From contig CANRSX010000035.1 of the NCBI GenBank assembly GCA_947642555.1, forward strand, positions 1 through 50,892: a stretch of DNA of 50,892 bases. The letters are read 5' to 3'. Below, piece after piece: positions 1 to 7,304 of this stretch. The position numbers and the translations under genes were made by a program. Under the pieces are notes generated by a model. That model saw only the letters and a list, made by a program, of their open reading frames with translations, was not told the origin of the DNA and ran no database searches. This DNA is from an uncultured Roseburia sp. GTDB taxonomy: Bacteria; Bacillota; Clostridia; Lachnospirales; Lachnospiraceae. Each line of letters begins with the position of its first letter. Positions within the stretch are counted from its first letter, which is position 1.

Positions 1-704
1 TGCGTGATCCCGGCGTCCTCACCTTTTCGGTACATGCGGGAGAGCTGCGCGTCAGTTAGAGGGCGTGAAGCGCCTGTGTGCCCGTTCTGGGCGTTCTGCT
101 GCTGCGGCTGGGTATTTCTGCCCGCGGCACCGTTTTGAGGCGCTGCGGGGCGATTTGCGGCCGGTGGCGGCGCTGTCTGCCCGCGGTCGGTCAGGTCTGG
201 ATCGTCGTCTCCCTGATCTATGCCGAACTTTTCAAAGAGATAGTATTTGAGGCAGTACGTCCACGCGGATCCTTTTGCTTTGTCCGGCCCGCCGTCATTG
301 GTTCCGATCGCGTGCAGCGTTACCTCCAGAATGTCCTCCGGGTCGTCTGCGTTTGTCCAGCGGATCGTCAGGTCTGCCTCATACACCCACACGATCAGCC
401 CGCCCCTCTGGGTGTTCTGCTGAAAATGTGAGTAGTAGACGGGATCGCCGTTTTCGGCGTGTCTGGTGGCTTTTTCGGCCACAATGTCGAAGTTGACGCC
501 GTACTGGTTCATAGCCGGGGTGAGAAGCTCGTAAACGTCGAAAATCTTTGCAAACTTATACTTTACGCCCTCCGAGTGCTGGCGCTGCGTGATTGCAGGC
601 ACGGCCTCCCGGAGCTTGACAAACTTCTCTTGCAGGCTCATGGCCTCCCGCGGCGGTGTTTCTGCGGTTTTAGGCTGCGTGTCAGCCTTTGGACTTCCTG
701 CCAT
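1..704 (-). CDS. ERF-family single-strand annealing protein (3' end outside window)
   Basis: About 234 codons are visible; the frame runs off the left edge. The N-terminal half (residues about 22-160) resembles the ERF superfamily of phage recombinases: a motif around LREAVPAI, then KYKFAKIFDVYELL, then a conserved core with GTNDGGPDKAKGSA and TYCLKYYLF. ERF proteins anneal complementary single strands during phage recombination and repair. A flexible Pro/Gln/Ala/Asn-rich tail follows from about residue 180, as is common in the family. Start ATG 704 has a strong AAAGGAGG site. It is the last visible gene of the coupled minus-strand early operon, 29 bases after the SleB-like gene. The family call is by eye from this core; the C-terminus is not seen. 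Confidence 0.8.
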   Translation of the reverse strand, partial: MAGSPKADTQPKTAETPPREAMSLQEKFVKLREAVPAITQRQHSEGVKYKFAKIFDVYELLTPAMNQYGVNFDIVAEKATRHAENGDPVYYSHFQQNTQRGGLIVWVYEADLTIRWTNADDPEDILEVTLHAIGTNDGGPDKAKGSAWTYCLKYYLFEKFGIDQGDDDPDLTDRGQTAPPPAANRPAAPQNGAAGRNTQPQQQNAQNGHTGASRPLTDAQLSRMYRKGEDAGIT

Positions 705-733
705 GGTCTACCTCCTTTGGTTGATGATTTCTT

Positions 734-1486
734 TCAGCGGTTAATATCTTTGAAAAATTTGTGGTTATTGATTGTCATTACATACGCCTGCGACTCGTGC
801 CAGCTGCTTTCTATAAGCTTCGGTGCATAGAAATACCGGATCGGCTCATTGGTTGCAACGTGTCCGAAGTCAAACACGGCCTCCACGGCTTCCAGAGCTT
901 CGGCGGTAGGATCCGGCCGCTTTTTGCTGTATTTATACTTTTCCAGAACCTCGGACGGGCGGATCCTCTCGTCCTCACATGTCTGGAGTATGCACTGGGC
1001 CACGGCTACCTTGCCAGCGAAGGGCTCGCCTGCGGCTTCTGCGGTGATTACTTGCGCAATCTCCAGCCGCTCGTCGTCGGTGAGAGTGTAGCGCTTTTCG
1101 TAACCGAACTCTTTCGCCCATGCGTCTGTTAGGTGTTCCCAGTCTACTGGGTGGCCGTCGCCGTCCTTGAATATGTACGTCTGCGGCTTGTCCTCCGGTT
1201 CTATGGTGATTTCCGGTGGCCTTGAAGGCTCCGGCGTATATGCTGCGGTGGTGTCACTTCCATTCGAGGAATAGATCAGCCAGTGCAGCAGGAAAAGCAC
1301 GCCCAGTCCAGCCAGGACGGCCAGTGCCAAAACAAGCGCATGTTTCCATTTTCTCCGCTTGAAAAATAGAGAGAAGCGGTGTAAAATGGTTTTAGGCTTT
1401 CGGCGGCTTGCGCGATAGCCTGCGGAGCGGCTTCTCATTCGCGGTGGGTGCCGCTCTATTTTCGTGTTAATCATTTCTTTGTTCAT
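734..1486 (-). CDS. SleB-type cell wall hydrolase with N-terminal membrane anchor
   Basis: 250 residues. A basic N-terminus (about 1-45) is followed by one membrane segment (about 50-68, LVLALAVLAGLGVLFLLHWL), a Pro/Glu-rich linker, and a C-terminal domain starting near ERLEIAQVITAEAAGEP, which matches the SleB/Hydrolase_2 family (peptidoglycan lytic activity, as in spore cortex hydrolases). The motif RYFYAPKL and the ending with WHESQAYV also fit that family. I chose ATG 1486 because it has AAAGGAGGAA just upstream and overlaps the exonuclease stop as ATGA; a longer frame to 1669 lies inside the exonuclease and is not supported. In a phage early operon an anchored hydrolase is unusual; it could be an entry or release enzyme, which is inference. 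Confidence 0.75.
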   Translation of the reverse strand: MNKEMINTKIERHPPRMRSRSAGYRASRRKPKTILHRFSLFFKRRKWKHALVLALAVLAGLGVLFLLHWLIYSSNGSDTTAAYTPEPSRPPEITIEPEDKPQTYIFKDGDGHPVDWEHLTDAWAKEFGYEKRYTLTDDERLEIAQVITAEAAGEPFAGKVAVAQCILQTCEDERIRPSEVLEKYKYSKKRPDPTAEALEAVEAVFDFGHVATNEPIRYFYAPKLIESSWHESQAYVMTINNHKFFKDINR

Positions 1487-2223
1487 TTCCTCCTTTTCTT
1501 CATCAGGGCCGGTAGTGTGCAGCTTGGCGGCTGCATGTATTTGTTGAAACGCTGCGGCCAGTAGCTCACTTTTTCGATCCTCTGTCCACCGACTCCGTAC
1601 TTCGGGTTGTAGCCGAAGGTGTTCACATATTTCAGAAGATCGGGCCGCTCGTCGTCCATGGCTCTGCATACCTCAAAAAGTGCCTTCACGTCGTCGATCG
1701 CCCGGTGGGAGTTCTGCACCTTGTCCTCCAGCTTGTAGGCCGCGATCGCGTTCGCCAGCTTGTGAGGATATGGCCGCCGGTCTTTATACACGGTCAGGGT
1801 GTCGAGGTAGTCGGCGCGGGCCAGAAGCTCGGCGCAGGGCTGCGCGTAGCGTTCGGCCATGGTTCCGGCAAACTGGAGATCAAACTGGGCGTTGTGTGCT
1901 GCCAGCAGCACCGGCCCGGCTGTGTCGTCGAGCAGTTCCTCGAAGTCGTACACGGCGTCGTTCTCGTCGAGCCCTTCCTTTTCCAGCATTTCGTCGGTGA
2001 TCCCCGTCAGTTCGGTGATCTTCTCCGGCAGCTTTTCGCCCTCCGGCAGCCTTATGAAGTCGTCGAGGGTTTTCACCACTCGGAGGGTGCCCCGGTCGGT
2101 CTGCTCGATCCGGATCGCCGCCAGTTCTATGATCTGGCAGGTGTCGGCGTCGAGCCCGCTTGTTTCGGTATCAAAGAACACGACGGCCGCATATTTCTGG
2201 AAAACTTCGCGGAGGTTATTCAT
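1483..2223 (-). CDS. DEDDh 3'-5' exonuclease, DNA polymerase III epsilon-like
   Basis: 246 residues. The ExoI motif FFDTETSGLD (about residues 16-25) carries the catalytic D and E. HNAQFD (about 110) is ExoII, and HRAIDDV (about 173) is ExoIII with the H and D of the DEDDh class. The length and order match DnaQ/PolC-exonuclease-like proteins that degrade DNA 3' to 5' for proofreading or recombination. Start ATG 2223 has AAGGAGG. The gene overlaps the upstream FGE-like gene by 8 bases and the downstream hydrolase by 4, so translation is coupled. Sitting next to an ERF annealing protein, it probably supplies the exonuclease half of a phage recombination pair; this pairing is inferred. Confidence 0.85.
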   Translation of the reverse strand: MNNLREVFQKYAAVVFFDTETSGLDADTCQIIELAAIRIEQTDRGTLRVVKTLDDFIRLPEGEKLPEKITELTGITDEMLEKEGLDENDAVYDFEELLDDTAGPVLLAAHNAQFDLQFAGTMAERYAQPCAELLARADYLDTLTVYKDRRPYPHKLANAIAAYKLEDKVQNSHRAIDDVKALFEVCRAMDDERPDLLKYVNTFGYNPKYGVGGQRIEKVSYWPQRFNKYMQPPSCTLPALMKKRRK

Positions 2224-3496
2224 GGTCGGCCGCCTCCTTCCCGATCGTCAGCGTCAGGGTATTGGCAATTTTGAGCTGCTGGCTCACGTTGCGGTAAAGC
2301 TCCACGGCCGTGTTCACCTGAGATAGAGACAGCGAGAGGGCCGCAGCCTGCTGGAGTTCCTTGTCGGTGGCCGTATTTGTTATACGCTTGAAGCCTTCGG
2401 GATCCTTGCCGCCTGCCGCTTCGTAAAGGACGGTCAGCTGGCGGGCCAGTATAAGCCGCACAAGCGTGGGTAACTGTACGGAGCCGGACAGCGCGGCGGT
2501 TTCTTCTCTCGGTTCGTCGGTCTGCTTGCCGTCTTTGCCGTCCAGATTATCCAGATCGCCAGAGTCGCCAGAGTATCGAATTAAAGCGGAGCGGAAGCCC
2601 ACGCCCCAGGACACACGCGCGCGGGAGGCGCCGCCGGAGAAGGAGAACACACCAGCGGACGCACCGTTGTGCCAGCCGCCCCCGCGGAGCACGATCCTTT
2701 CTCCGTCAGTGTCCAGCCAGAAGTAGTCCGTGCCCTCATATCCGGGCGCAGGGTAGAGGCCGAGCTCGATCAGCTTCTCCGGCACGTCTATGGCCTCCGC
2801 TTTCAAGTATTTGAACTCCACGCCGTCGTAGTCTTTGCCGTCGGGTGCTACCGGCTGGAGACTGATCTCGCCGTCCTCCACGTTGTAGTAGACGGGATCG
2901 CCGTCTGCCGTGTGGATTGCCTGCCACTCCTTTGAGTCTCTGGACTGATCCGCGCCTGCTGCCGCACCGTTTCCCGGTATCACCTGCGCCTGCCCGTCCA
3001 TGAAGCGGATCCCGCCGACGTGCTCCCAGATATTGCCGCACATGTCGGCGACTCCTTCGGCCGTGTGGGTGTGGTTCCATGTTACCGGGCCGGAGCCGGT
3101 CAGGGTTTTGCTGCTGCCGCTGGCGTCCTTGTATGTAGTGCCGGTTTCCTCCGGGTGGCTGTGGCTCTTTCCGCAGTCAGTGTTCCCGCGGGGGAGGGTG
3201 CCGTTCTTGCGGCTCTGGTGTGCCAGTGCGGCCCACTCGTCATTAGTCAGAAGGTGCCAGCCGGGCCCCTTTGCCTCGCAGAGCCGGATCGCTTCGTCGT
3301 GGTTGATGTTCACGGCGGGCTGCTGGTAGGGCATGGAGTAGGGCACGCCCCCGATCAGGGTGTTGGGGTACTTGCTGATCGCGTACTCCTTCACGGCCTT
3401 GCCTCTGATTTCTGCCGGGAGTCCCAGTTCGTCCGGTGTGAATACCACCATAGTGTCCGGGATCCCCCGGCTGTCAAAAATAACCTCGTTTCTCAT
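2216..3496 (-). CDS. FGE/C-type-lectin-fold protein, candidate DGR variable protein
   Basis: 426 residues. The central part reads as an FGE-sulfatase/SUMF1 C-type-lectin fold: WHLLTNDEWAALA, then ADMCGNIWEH, then RGGGW and GFRSAL. In real formylglycine enzymes the segment between RGG and GFR differs; here NGASAGVF with many serine, glycine and arginine codons ending in C matches the variable region of diversity-generating retroelement targets. After that region the protein continues about 110 residues with a Gly/Asp linker and a helical tail, whereas such targets usually end near GFR. No reverse transcriptase or template repeat is visible in the window. The start ATG 3496 has AAAGGAG and overlaps the previous stop. 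It is likely a ligand-binding display protein; the ligand is unknown. Confidence 0.65.
   Translation of the reverse strand: MRNEVIFDSRGIPDTMVVFTPDELGLPAEIRGKAVKEYAISKYPNTLIGGVPYSMPYQQPAVNINHDEAIRLCEAKGPGWHLLTNDEWAALAHQSRKNGTLPRGNTDCGKSHSHPEETGTTYKDASGSSKTLTGSGPVTWNHTHTAEGVADMCGNIWEHVGGIRFMDGQAQVIPGNGAAAGADQSRDSKEWQAIHTADGDPVYYNVEDGEISLQPVAPDGKDYDGVEFKYLKAEAIDVPEKLIELGLYPAPGYEGTDYFWLDTDGERIVLRGGGWHNGASAGVFSFSGGASRARVSWGVGFRSALIRYSGDSGDLDNLDGKDGKQTDEPREETAALSGSVQLPTLVRLILARQLTVLYEAAGGKDPEGFKRITNTATDKELQQAAALSLSLSQVNTAVELYRNVSQQLKIANTLTLTIGKEAADHE
2582..2686 (-). other. Candidate DGR variable region inside the FGE-like gene
   Basis: The stretch from RGGGW to GFRSAL, read on the minus strand, has a run of codons at expected variable positions that all end in C and can each be reached from AAC by changing only adenines: CAC, TCC, TCC, TCC, GGC, GGC, TCC, CGC and TCC. 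Fixed positions between them (NGA, AGVF, GFRSAL) match typical targets. This is the footprint expected of adenine-directed mutagenesis. The template repeat needed to prove it is not in the window. Confidence 0.5.
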
Positions 3497-3687
3497 GTGT
3501 TCGCTCCTTTCGCTTTCTGCTGGCGTTCCTGCTGCCAGCGTTTATAGTCGGCCATGACGGCCGGGTTTTCAAATAATCTGCCGACGCAGCCGATCAGCGT
3601 CCGGCTCATGGCGTCAGATTGGTGAGAAGGGATCGCGCCGAAGTCTACGGCGACGGCTCCCGGCGTTCTTGTCTGGACTACTTTCAC
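3493..3687 (-). CDS. Small phage protein, unknown function
   Basis: 64 residues from a GTG start at 3687 with AAAGGAGG about ten bases upstream. The stop overlaps the start of the FGE-like gene by four bases, so the two are translated together. The sequence ends in a charged helix (DYKRWQQERQQKAK) and shows no motif I recognise. Its first 74 bases overlap the end of the zinc-ribbon gene in another frame, which is a long overlap for this operon, so one of the two ends may be set differently. It has no resemblance to the usual DGR accessory protein Avd that I can see. Unknown function. Confidence 0.5.
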   Translation of the reverse strand: MKVVQTRTPGAVAVDFGAIPSHQSDAMSRTLIGCVGRLFENPAVMADYKRWQQERQQKAKGANT

Positions 3688-3820
3688 GGGCCTGCGCCTC
3701 CTTTCGTATTTTTCCTCTGCATACCGGGCAGAGGTAGCCGCTCCACGGGATCGCGGCCTGCTTGCTTACATTCCATTCCAGCCCGCACTCCCGGCATGTC
3801 TCATACCGTGCGCCGGTCAT
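3614..3820 (-). CDS. Small zinc-ribbon protein
   Basis: 68 residues. Two CxxC pairs (CREC about residues 9-12 and CPVC about 31-34) separated by about 18 residues form a likely zinc ribbon, followed by a very basic tail rich in arginine and lysine. ATG 3820 overlaps the stop of the preceding 58-residue gene as ATGA, supporting coupled translation. Small zinc-ribbon proteins of this sort are common in phage early operons and often bind DNA or proteins, but nothing here identifies the partner. The basic tail lies in the 74-base overlap with the next gene, so its C-terminus is less certain than the ribbon. Confidence 0.55.
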   Translation of the reverse strand: MTGARYETCRECGLEWNVSKQAAIPWSGYLCPVCRGKIRKEAQARESSPDKNAGSRRRRLRRDPFSPI

Positions 3821-3993
3821 GCGCCGGGCATAAGCACCGGCATGAGTACGGGCTCGCGATCGTCCCCGGTCGCCGGTTGTGCTGCCGTGTCTGCTGCACC
3901 CTGAGCCACTTCCTGCTCCGTGCGATCTTCGCAGTCGCATGGCTCGCCGTGGTCTAAATGTGCGCCACATTTCGGGCATACTCTATATTTCAT
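3817..3993 (-). CDS. Small Cys-rich (zinc knuckle) protein
   Basis: 58 residues, starting at ATG 3993 behind ATAGGAGGTGG. The N-terminus has CPKC at residues 6-9 and a CDC at about 19-21 (with H15), a plausible single zinc site, followed by an acidic, alanine-rich tail ending in a repeated VLMP. It is followed with a four-base overlap by the second zinc-ribbon protein. A longer in-frame extension upstream exists but lies inside the 310-residue gene and has no ribosome binding site. No function can be assigned beyond likely zinc binding. Confidence 0.55.
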   Translation of the reverse strand: MKYRVCPKCGAHLDHGEPCDCEDRTEQEVAQGAADTAAQPATGDDREPVLMPVLMPGA

Positions 3994-4004
3994 GTGTCCA
4001 CCTC

Positions 4005-4937
4005 CTATCCAGCAGCGGCGGCCAGCAGTTTGCGGCTGAGTTGCCGCTCCAGTCGTCGCCGGTATTTCTTGCGCACGCGGTACTTTTTGGCGTGCTTGTA
4101 ATAGTGCCACCACTTCGGGTTGTCGTTTGCTTGGTAGAGCATGGCGTCCATGCACCTGCCAGCGAGTCGGGCCATGATCTTGCCCGCTGCCTTGGCCGCT
4201 CTTTTGAGTCCGGCCCACGCCTCCCTTGCAGCCTCGACGACTCTCTGGAAGAAACGCAGCACGGCCGGTTCTATGGCGTTCAGGATTGCAGCGGCCGTGT
4301 CCGGCGTGATCGTGAGTGTCAGCTCCATGCTGGGCGGGCTCCGAAGCTCCGGGAGCGTCAGCTCTGGCGGTGAGAAGTGCGGGATCTCCAGCTCCGCGAT
4401 CTGCCCGGTGAAGGGCTGCCCGTCAATGTAGAGAGCGCCGGGAGCTGCGCGGGTGTCCTTTTCCTGCTGCTGCCGGTCTGCCTCCATGTGCTTGTGCATG
4501 AGCTCGAAGTCCTCCGGGCTCATGTAGCCGTCGTAGACGTAGGGATCCGGCTCTGTGCTGGTGGCCTTGCCGTACCATGGAAGATCTGCCGGGAGGTCTG
4601 CCGGGTGCTCCATAGGTTCCGGGGGAAATGCCGTCGAGTCCTCCAGCGTGTTGTAGCCGTTTTCATAGTGCCAGCGGATCCCCGCGGCCAGCTCTGCCAC
4701 GGTCATGTCCTCGCCGAAGTGTCCGCAGTAGTAGCCGTTTACCATGACGGCCTTCGGATCCTTCTCCAGTATCTCGCGGGCCAGCTCCAGATCCTCCGGC
4801 TCGAAGGTGTCGTCGTCGCTGTTCAGCCATACCGCCGTAGCGTTCCAGCTCCGGCCGGTTTTCCAGACGATCACCCACGCGATCCCGTCGCGGAGCTCGT
4901 CGGCCCAGTCTTTTGCGATTGTGTTTATTGCTGCCAT
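4005..4937 (-). CDS. Phage protein of unknown function (310 aa)
   Basis: 310 residues, ATG 4937 with ACAAGGAGG. The N-terminal 130 residues are mixed alpha/beta with no known catalytic pattern (WVIVWKTGRSWNATAVWL opens it). The middle is Pro/Glu-rich, and the last 110 residues are strongly basic and helical, with many Arg/Lys/Ala (KKYRVRKKYRRRLERQL), suggesting nucleic-acid or membrane contact. It overlaps the upstream 90-residue gene by 13 bases and ends 11 bases before the next start. I do not recognise a family. Its place between regulators and recombination genes suggests an early-phase accessory role, which is inference. Confidence 0.6.
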   Translation of the reverse strand: MAAINTIAKDWADELRDGIAWVIVWKTGRSWNATAVWLNSDDDTFEPEDLELAREILEKDPKAVMVNGYYCGHFGEDMTVAELAAGIRWHYENGYNTLEDSTAFPPEPMEHPADLPADLPWYGKATSTEPDPYVYDGYMSPEDFELMHKHMEADRQQQEKDTRAAPGALYIDGQPFTGQIAELEIPHFSPPELTLPELRSPPSMELTLTITPDTAAAILNAIEPAVLRFFQRVVEAAREAWAGLKRAAKAAGKIMARLAGRCMDAMLYQANDNPKWWHYYKHAKKYRVRKKYRRRLERQLSRKLLAAAAG

Positions 4938-5197
4938 GGTGCTGCCTCCTTGTCGATATGCACGACGGTGAAAAGGTCGTCAACCTCGTGCCGGGTTATG
5001 TAGGTGTCCGTCCCGTCCATGCCGAGAAACTGGAGCAGGGGCTCGAAGCCGTCGAGCAGATAACTGGTGACGGCCACGGCATTGAGCCGGTAAACTGATA
5101 CCTCCACAATGCCGGGGCGGCCGTCCTCCAGAACGGCCGGAAACGAAGCCCGACACAAGAGAGCGGCGTCATATTTGAAGTCGTCTGTGTTTGCCAT
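4925..5197 (-). CDS. Small phage protein, unknown function (90 aa)
   Basis: 90 residues from ATG 5197, with GAAAGGAGGC seven bases upstream. The protein is acidic and looks globular, with no membrane segment, cysteine cluster or recognisable motif. Its 3' end overlaps the start region of the 310-residue gene by 13 bases. It follows the 194-residue gene by 14 bases. I cannot assign a function; the strong ribosome binding site and tight packing are the evidence that it is a gene. Confidence 0.55.
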   Translation of the reverse strand: MANTDDFKYDAALLCRASFPAVLEDGRPGIVEVSVYRLNAVAVTSYLLDGFEPLLQFLGMDGTDTYITRHEVDDLFTVVHIDKEAAPWQQ

Positions 5198-5211
5198 GCC
5201 GGTGCCTCCTT

Positions 5212-5796
5212 TCAGTGCATGTATGGCCGCAGGTTATCGTTGTAAAGCTCGTAGCTCATGCAGCCGCAGTCGAAGCGGATATAGTTCCAGTCGGTCGCAT
5301 TGTAGAGCGGGGATCGGTCAAGCTCGCCGACTTTCCTCAGCCTTCTGTGGCGGTTGACTTCATAAACCGGGACGCTGTGGTGTATCTTGATTTTCTCCTT
5401 TGCGAAGCCGTACCACTCATAGAGCAGATCCTTGGCCTTTTCGTCGCTCATGTGCTCGGTGTCAGATTGGCTCGCCAGTTTTTCGTAGTCGGCCTGCTGC
5501 ACGTTGTCGGTGTCCTCGTAGGGCCGCCATTCCTGCTCGCGCTCCAGAGCCTTCTCCAGTTCCGCGATCCGTTCTTCCATTGCCTTCTGAGCTTTCTCGG
5601 CCTCGCGCTGCGCGTTGATGTGCTGCATATTCACCTCGCGCTGGATCCTTTCGGCGATCCCGCCCTCGTTCTTTTTGTAGGCTTTGCAAAAGGCGTCTTT
5701 GTCGCCGCTAAATTCCATATAAGCCTTCTCTATAGCTGCGTATTCTTCCATGGTAGGGAAGTAGCCCGTTCTTTTTTCAAATTCTTCTAACATCAT
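5212..5796 (-). CDS. Phage protein with coiled-coil middle, unknown function
   Basis: 194 residues. The N-terminal 50 residues are acidic and helical, with FPTMEEYAAIEKAYMEFSGDKDAFCKAYKKN. Residues about 50-90 form a heptad-rich coiled coil (AQREAEKAQKAMEERIAELEKALERE). The C-terminal part has a CGC near the end and several aromatic residues. Two adjacent ATG codons (5796 and 5793) follow AAAGGAAC; I keep the first. It stands between the HTH gene and the 90-residue gene in the same operon. An oligomeric DNA- or protein-binding role is possible from the coiled coil, but no family is recognised. Confidence 0.6.
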   Translation of the reverse strand: MMLEEFEKRTGYFPTMEEYAAIEKAYMEFSGDKDAFCKAYKKNEGGIAERIQREVNMQHINAQREAEKAQKAMEERIAELEKALEREQEWRPYEDTDNVQQADYEKLASQSDTEHMSDEKAKDLLYEWYGFAKEKIKIHHSVPVYEVNRHRRLRKVGELDRSPLYNATDWNYIRFDCGCMSYELYNDNLRPYMH

Positions 5797-5820
5797 GGCG
5801 GAGTGTTCCTTTCTTGTGCG

Positions 5821-6096
5821 TTATGTGGTGACAGTTTCAAGTTTCTGCTGTTCAGGTTTGGCCTTGCTGCCTCTGCGTTTGAGGTTTTGCTGGAGCCGCA
5901 GCTGGGCCAGCTTTGCGTTGTAGCCCTGCCGCATGTTGCAGTCAAGATCCCCGGTGTCCCCGCGTTTCAGCTCTTTGTAGATAGTCGCCACATGCACGCC
6001 GAGAGAGTCGGCTATATCCTGCGGGCGTTCTCCTTTGAGATAGCGGGACTCCAGCGCCTCGCGGTCTGCCAGCGTCAAATATCGGTAGTTTCTCAC
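5821..6096 (-). CDS. HTH protein resembling the IS30-type N-terminal domain
   Basis: 91 residues from a GTG at 6096, chosen because AAGGAGGTGAGAAC lies just before it; an in-frame ATG at 6267 has only a weak site. Residues about 4-45 (YLTLADREALESRYLKGE, then QDIADSLGVHVATIYKEL) match the helix-turn-helix found at the N-terminus of IS30 transposases and related regulators. No transposase catalytic domain follows; instead there is a basic glutamine-rich tail. It is the first gene of the coupled minus-strand operon, so an operon regulator or DNA-binding packaging/replication factor is plausible. The upstream hairpin repeats could be its targets, which is speculation. Confidence 0.65.
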   Translation of the reverse strand: MRNYRYLTLADREALESRYLKGERPQDIADSLGVHVATIYKELKRGDTGDLDCNMRQGYNAKLAQLRLQQNLKRRGSKAKPEQQKLETVTT

Positions 6097-6129
6097 GTTC
6101 TCACCTCCTTGTGGTGTGGGTGCATACTC

Positions 6130-6378
6130 CGGCCATTTTGTAAAATCTGCATTTTCGGGCGGGTACTTCTCAACCGGCCTCCCGCGCTCCGGCTGGCGTC
6201 TTTTTCTCAGGGCCGCCTTGCCCGTACCGGCTTTCACCTTAAAAGCCGGAAACTTGTTGAACGACATGGGGCCTTTTTAGGCGTTGCTGCTCTCCACCGC
6301 CGCCCGGTTTTCACCTTAAAAACCGGACTTAAAACTTGTTGTCCTTCACCGATAAATACAGACTTTACAAAATGGCCG
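6130..6378. repeat. Inverted repeat and two hairpin repeats at the phage operon head
   Basis: A 24-base sequence at 6130-6153 recurs inverted at 6355-6378 with two differences. Between them are two similar hairpins: 6227-6249 (CCGGCTTT and AAAGCCGG arms) and 6304-6326 (CCGGTTTT and AAAACCGG arms), both with CACCTT in the loop and both followed by AACTTGTTG. Both inverted-repeat copies, read in opposite directions, spell DFTKWP, and the right copy continues into CCPFCGKKI, a phage-like zinc knuckle tail. This may be a rearranged gene fragment or an operator region. The gap 6268-6490 otherwise holds no convincing gene. Confidence 0.5.
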
Positions 6379-6491
6379 ATGGGCCAGTGTTGCCCGTTTT
6401 GTGGTAAAAAAATAATGCGTCGGGAGGCTTTCGCTTCCTTTCGCATTTAATGTTACAATTTTCAGAGCAGATTTCAGACAGAAAAAAACAG

Positions 6492-6520
6492 TTGACGACG
6501 CCGACCGGATATGCTATGAT
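6492..6520 (+). promoter_or_regulatory. Sigma-A type promoter for the rplU operon
   Basis: TTGACG at 6492-6497 and TATGAT at 6515-6520 with exactly 17 bases between them. It lies about 130 bases before rplU, leaving room for the leader RNA, and just right of the end of the phage-like operon. Confidence 0.75.
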
Positions 6521-6526
6521 ACCATA

Positions 6527-6645
6527 GTATGCCGCACAGTAAGGTTGAAAAGTCTGCATGGTGTCAGAATCCATGGCGTTCAGAATCCATGGCGCTGCAG
6601 CCCGTGACAGCACCGAAGCTGGCGAGTAATGATAAATAGGAGGTG
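6527..6645 (+). ncRNA. Probable L21 leader (ribosomal protein autoregulatory RNA)
   Basis: The 5' untranslated region of rplU contains a conserved-looking GCCGCACAGTAAGGTTG segment followed by AAAAGTCTGC, as I remember from Firmicute L21 leaders, which bind a ribosomal protein and control the rplU-prp-rpmA operon. A 16-base tandem duplication (6564-6579 and 6580-6595, TCAGAATCCATGGCG) sits in its middle. A covariance search would confirm or refute the call. Confidence 0.5.
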
Positions 6646-6649
6646 CCAT

Positions 6650-6955
6650 ATGTACGCAATTATAGCAACAGGTGGTAAGCAGTACAAAGTATCCGAAGGC
6701 GATATCATTACCATTGAGAAGCTTGGCGTGGAAGCTGGCGAAAAGGTAACATTTGATCAGGTATTAGCTGTATCCGACAACGGGATGAAGGTCGGAGCCG
6801 ACGTGGAGAACGCATCGGTGGAGGCTTCTGTCGTGAAGGAAGGCAGAGGGAAGAAGGTCATCGTTTACAAGTACAAGAGAAAGACCGGCTACCACAAGAA
6901 ACAGGGTCACAGACAGGCGTTCACGCAGGTTAAGATTGAGAAGATCAACGCGTAA
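6650..6955 (+). CDS. rplU: 50S ribosomal protein bL21
   Basis: 101 residues, the usual length. [14 protein letters not shown] at the N-terminus and [14 protein letters not shown] near the end are family signatures for bL21, which binds 23S rRNA in the large subunit. ATG 6650 has TAGGAGGTGCC directly upstream; a longer frame starting at 6629 is not supported. It leads the operon with prp and rpmA, which is conserved through Firmicutes, and is probably controlled by the leader RNA before it. Confidence 0.97.
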   Translation: MYAIIATGGKQYKVSEGDIITIEKLGVEAGEKVTFDQVLAVSDNGMKVGADVENASVEASVVKEGRGKKVIVYKYKRKTGYHKKQGHRQAFTQVKIEKINA

Positions 6956-6971
6956 CAGACAGGAAGCCGTT

Positions 6972-7301
6972 ATGACGACGATCACGTTTTTGAGAGATCA
7001 GGACGGCGGCTGTCTCGGCTTTGACTGTCTCGGACATGCCGGTTACGCGGAGGCGGGAGAGGATATTGTATGCGCGGGGATTTCCGCACTGGTGATCAGC
7101 ACCGTCAATTCCCTCGACCGGTTTACGACGGAGCATGCGAAGACAGAGGCGGACAGTGAGAGCGGTACGATCCGGCTTCACCTTGATACGCCGGCGGGCC
7201 ACGATGCGCAGCTGCTTTTGGATTCTCTGCTTCTGGGTTTGCAGGGGATACAGAACACGTACGGAGAGAAATATCTCAGTTTACATTTCAGGGAGGTGTA
7301 G
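6972..7301 (+). CDS. prp: Ribosomal-processing cysteine protease Prp
   Basis: 109 residues (YsxB family). The catalytic His and Cys are in GHAGYAEAGEDIVCAGISAL (about residues 22-41). Prp removes the short N-terminal extension of bL27 in Firmicutes. Start ATG 6972 has AGGAAG, 17 bases after rplU; the upstream in-frame start overlaps rplU and is unlikely. It lies between rplU and rpmA, the normal position, and the next gene indeed encodes an L27 with the cleavable extension, so substrate and protease agree. Confidence 0.95.
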   Translation: MTTITFLRDQDGGCLGFDCLGHAGYAEAGEDIVCAGISALVISTVNSLDRFTTEHAKTEADSESGTIRLHLDTPAGHDAQLLLDSLLLGLQGIQNTYGEKYLSLHFREV

Positions 7302-7304
7302 GAC

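Noticed and set aside
734..1669. 311-residue open frame as the hydrolase gene
   Set aside because: The extra N-terminus overlaps the exonuclease and has no ribosome binding site; ATG 1486 has a strong one.
2216..3496. Genuine formylglycine-generating enzyme or sulfatase modifier
   Set aside because: No catalytic Cys pair is seen in the expected position and there is no sulfatase gene nearby; the core fits a lectin-fold display protein better.
5803..6450. 215-residue plus-strand frame over the HTH gene
   Set aside because: No start site and no recognisable domain; it mirrors the HTH gene. Only its last 25 residues look phage-like, and they were noted with the repeat.
6234..6649. 70- and 94-residue frames before rplU as genes
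   Set aside because: They overlap the promoter and leader and have no ribosome binding site.
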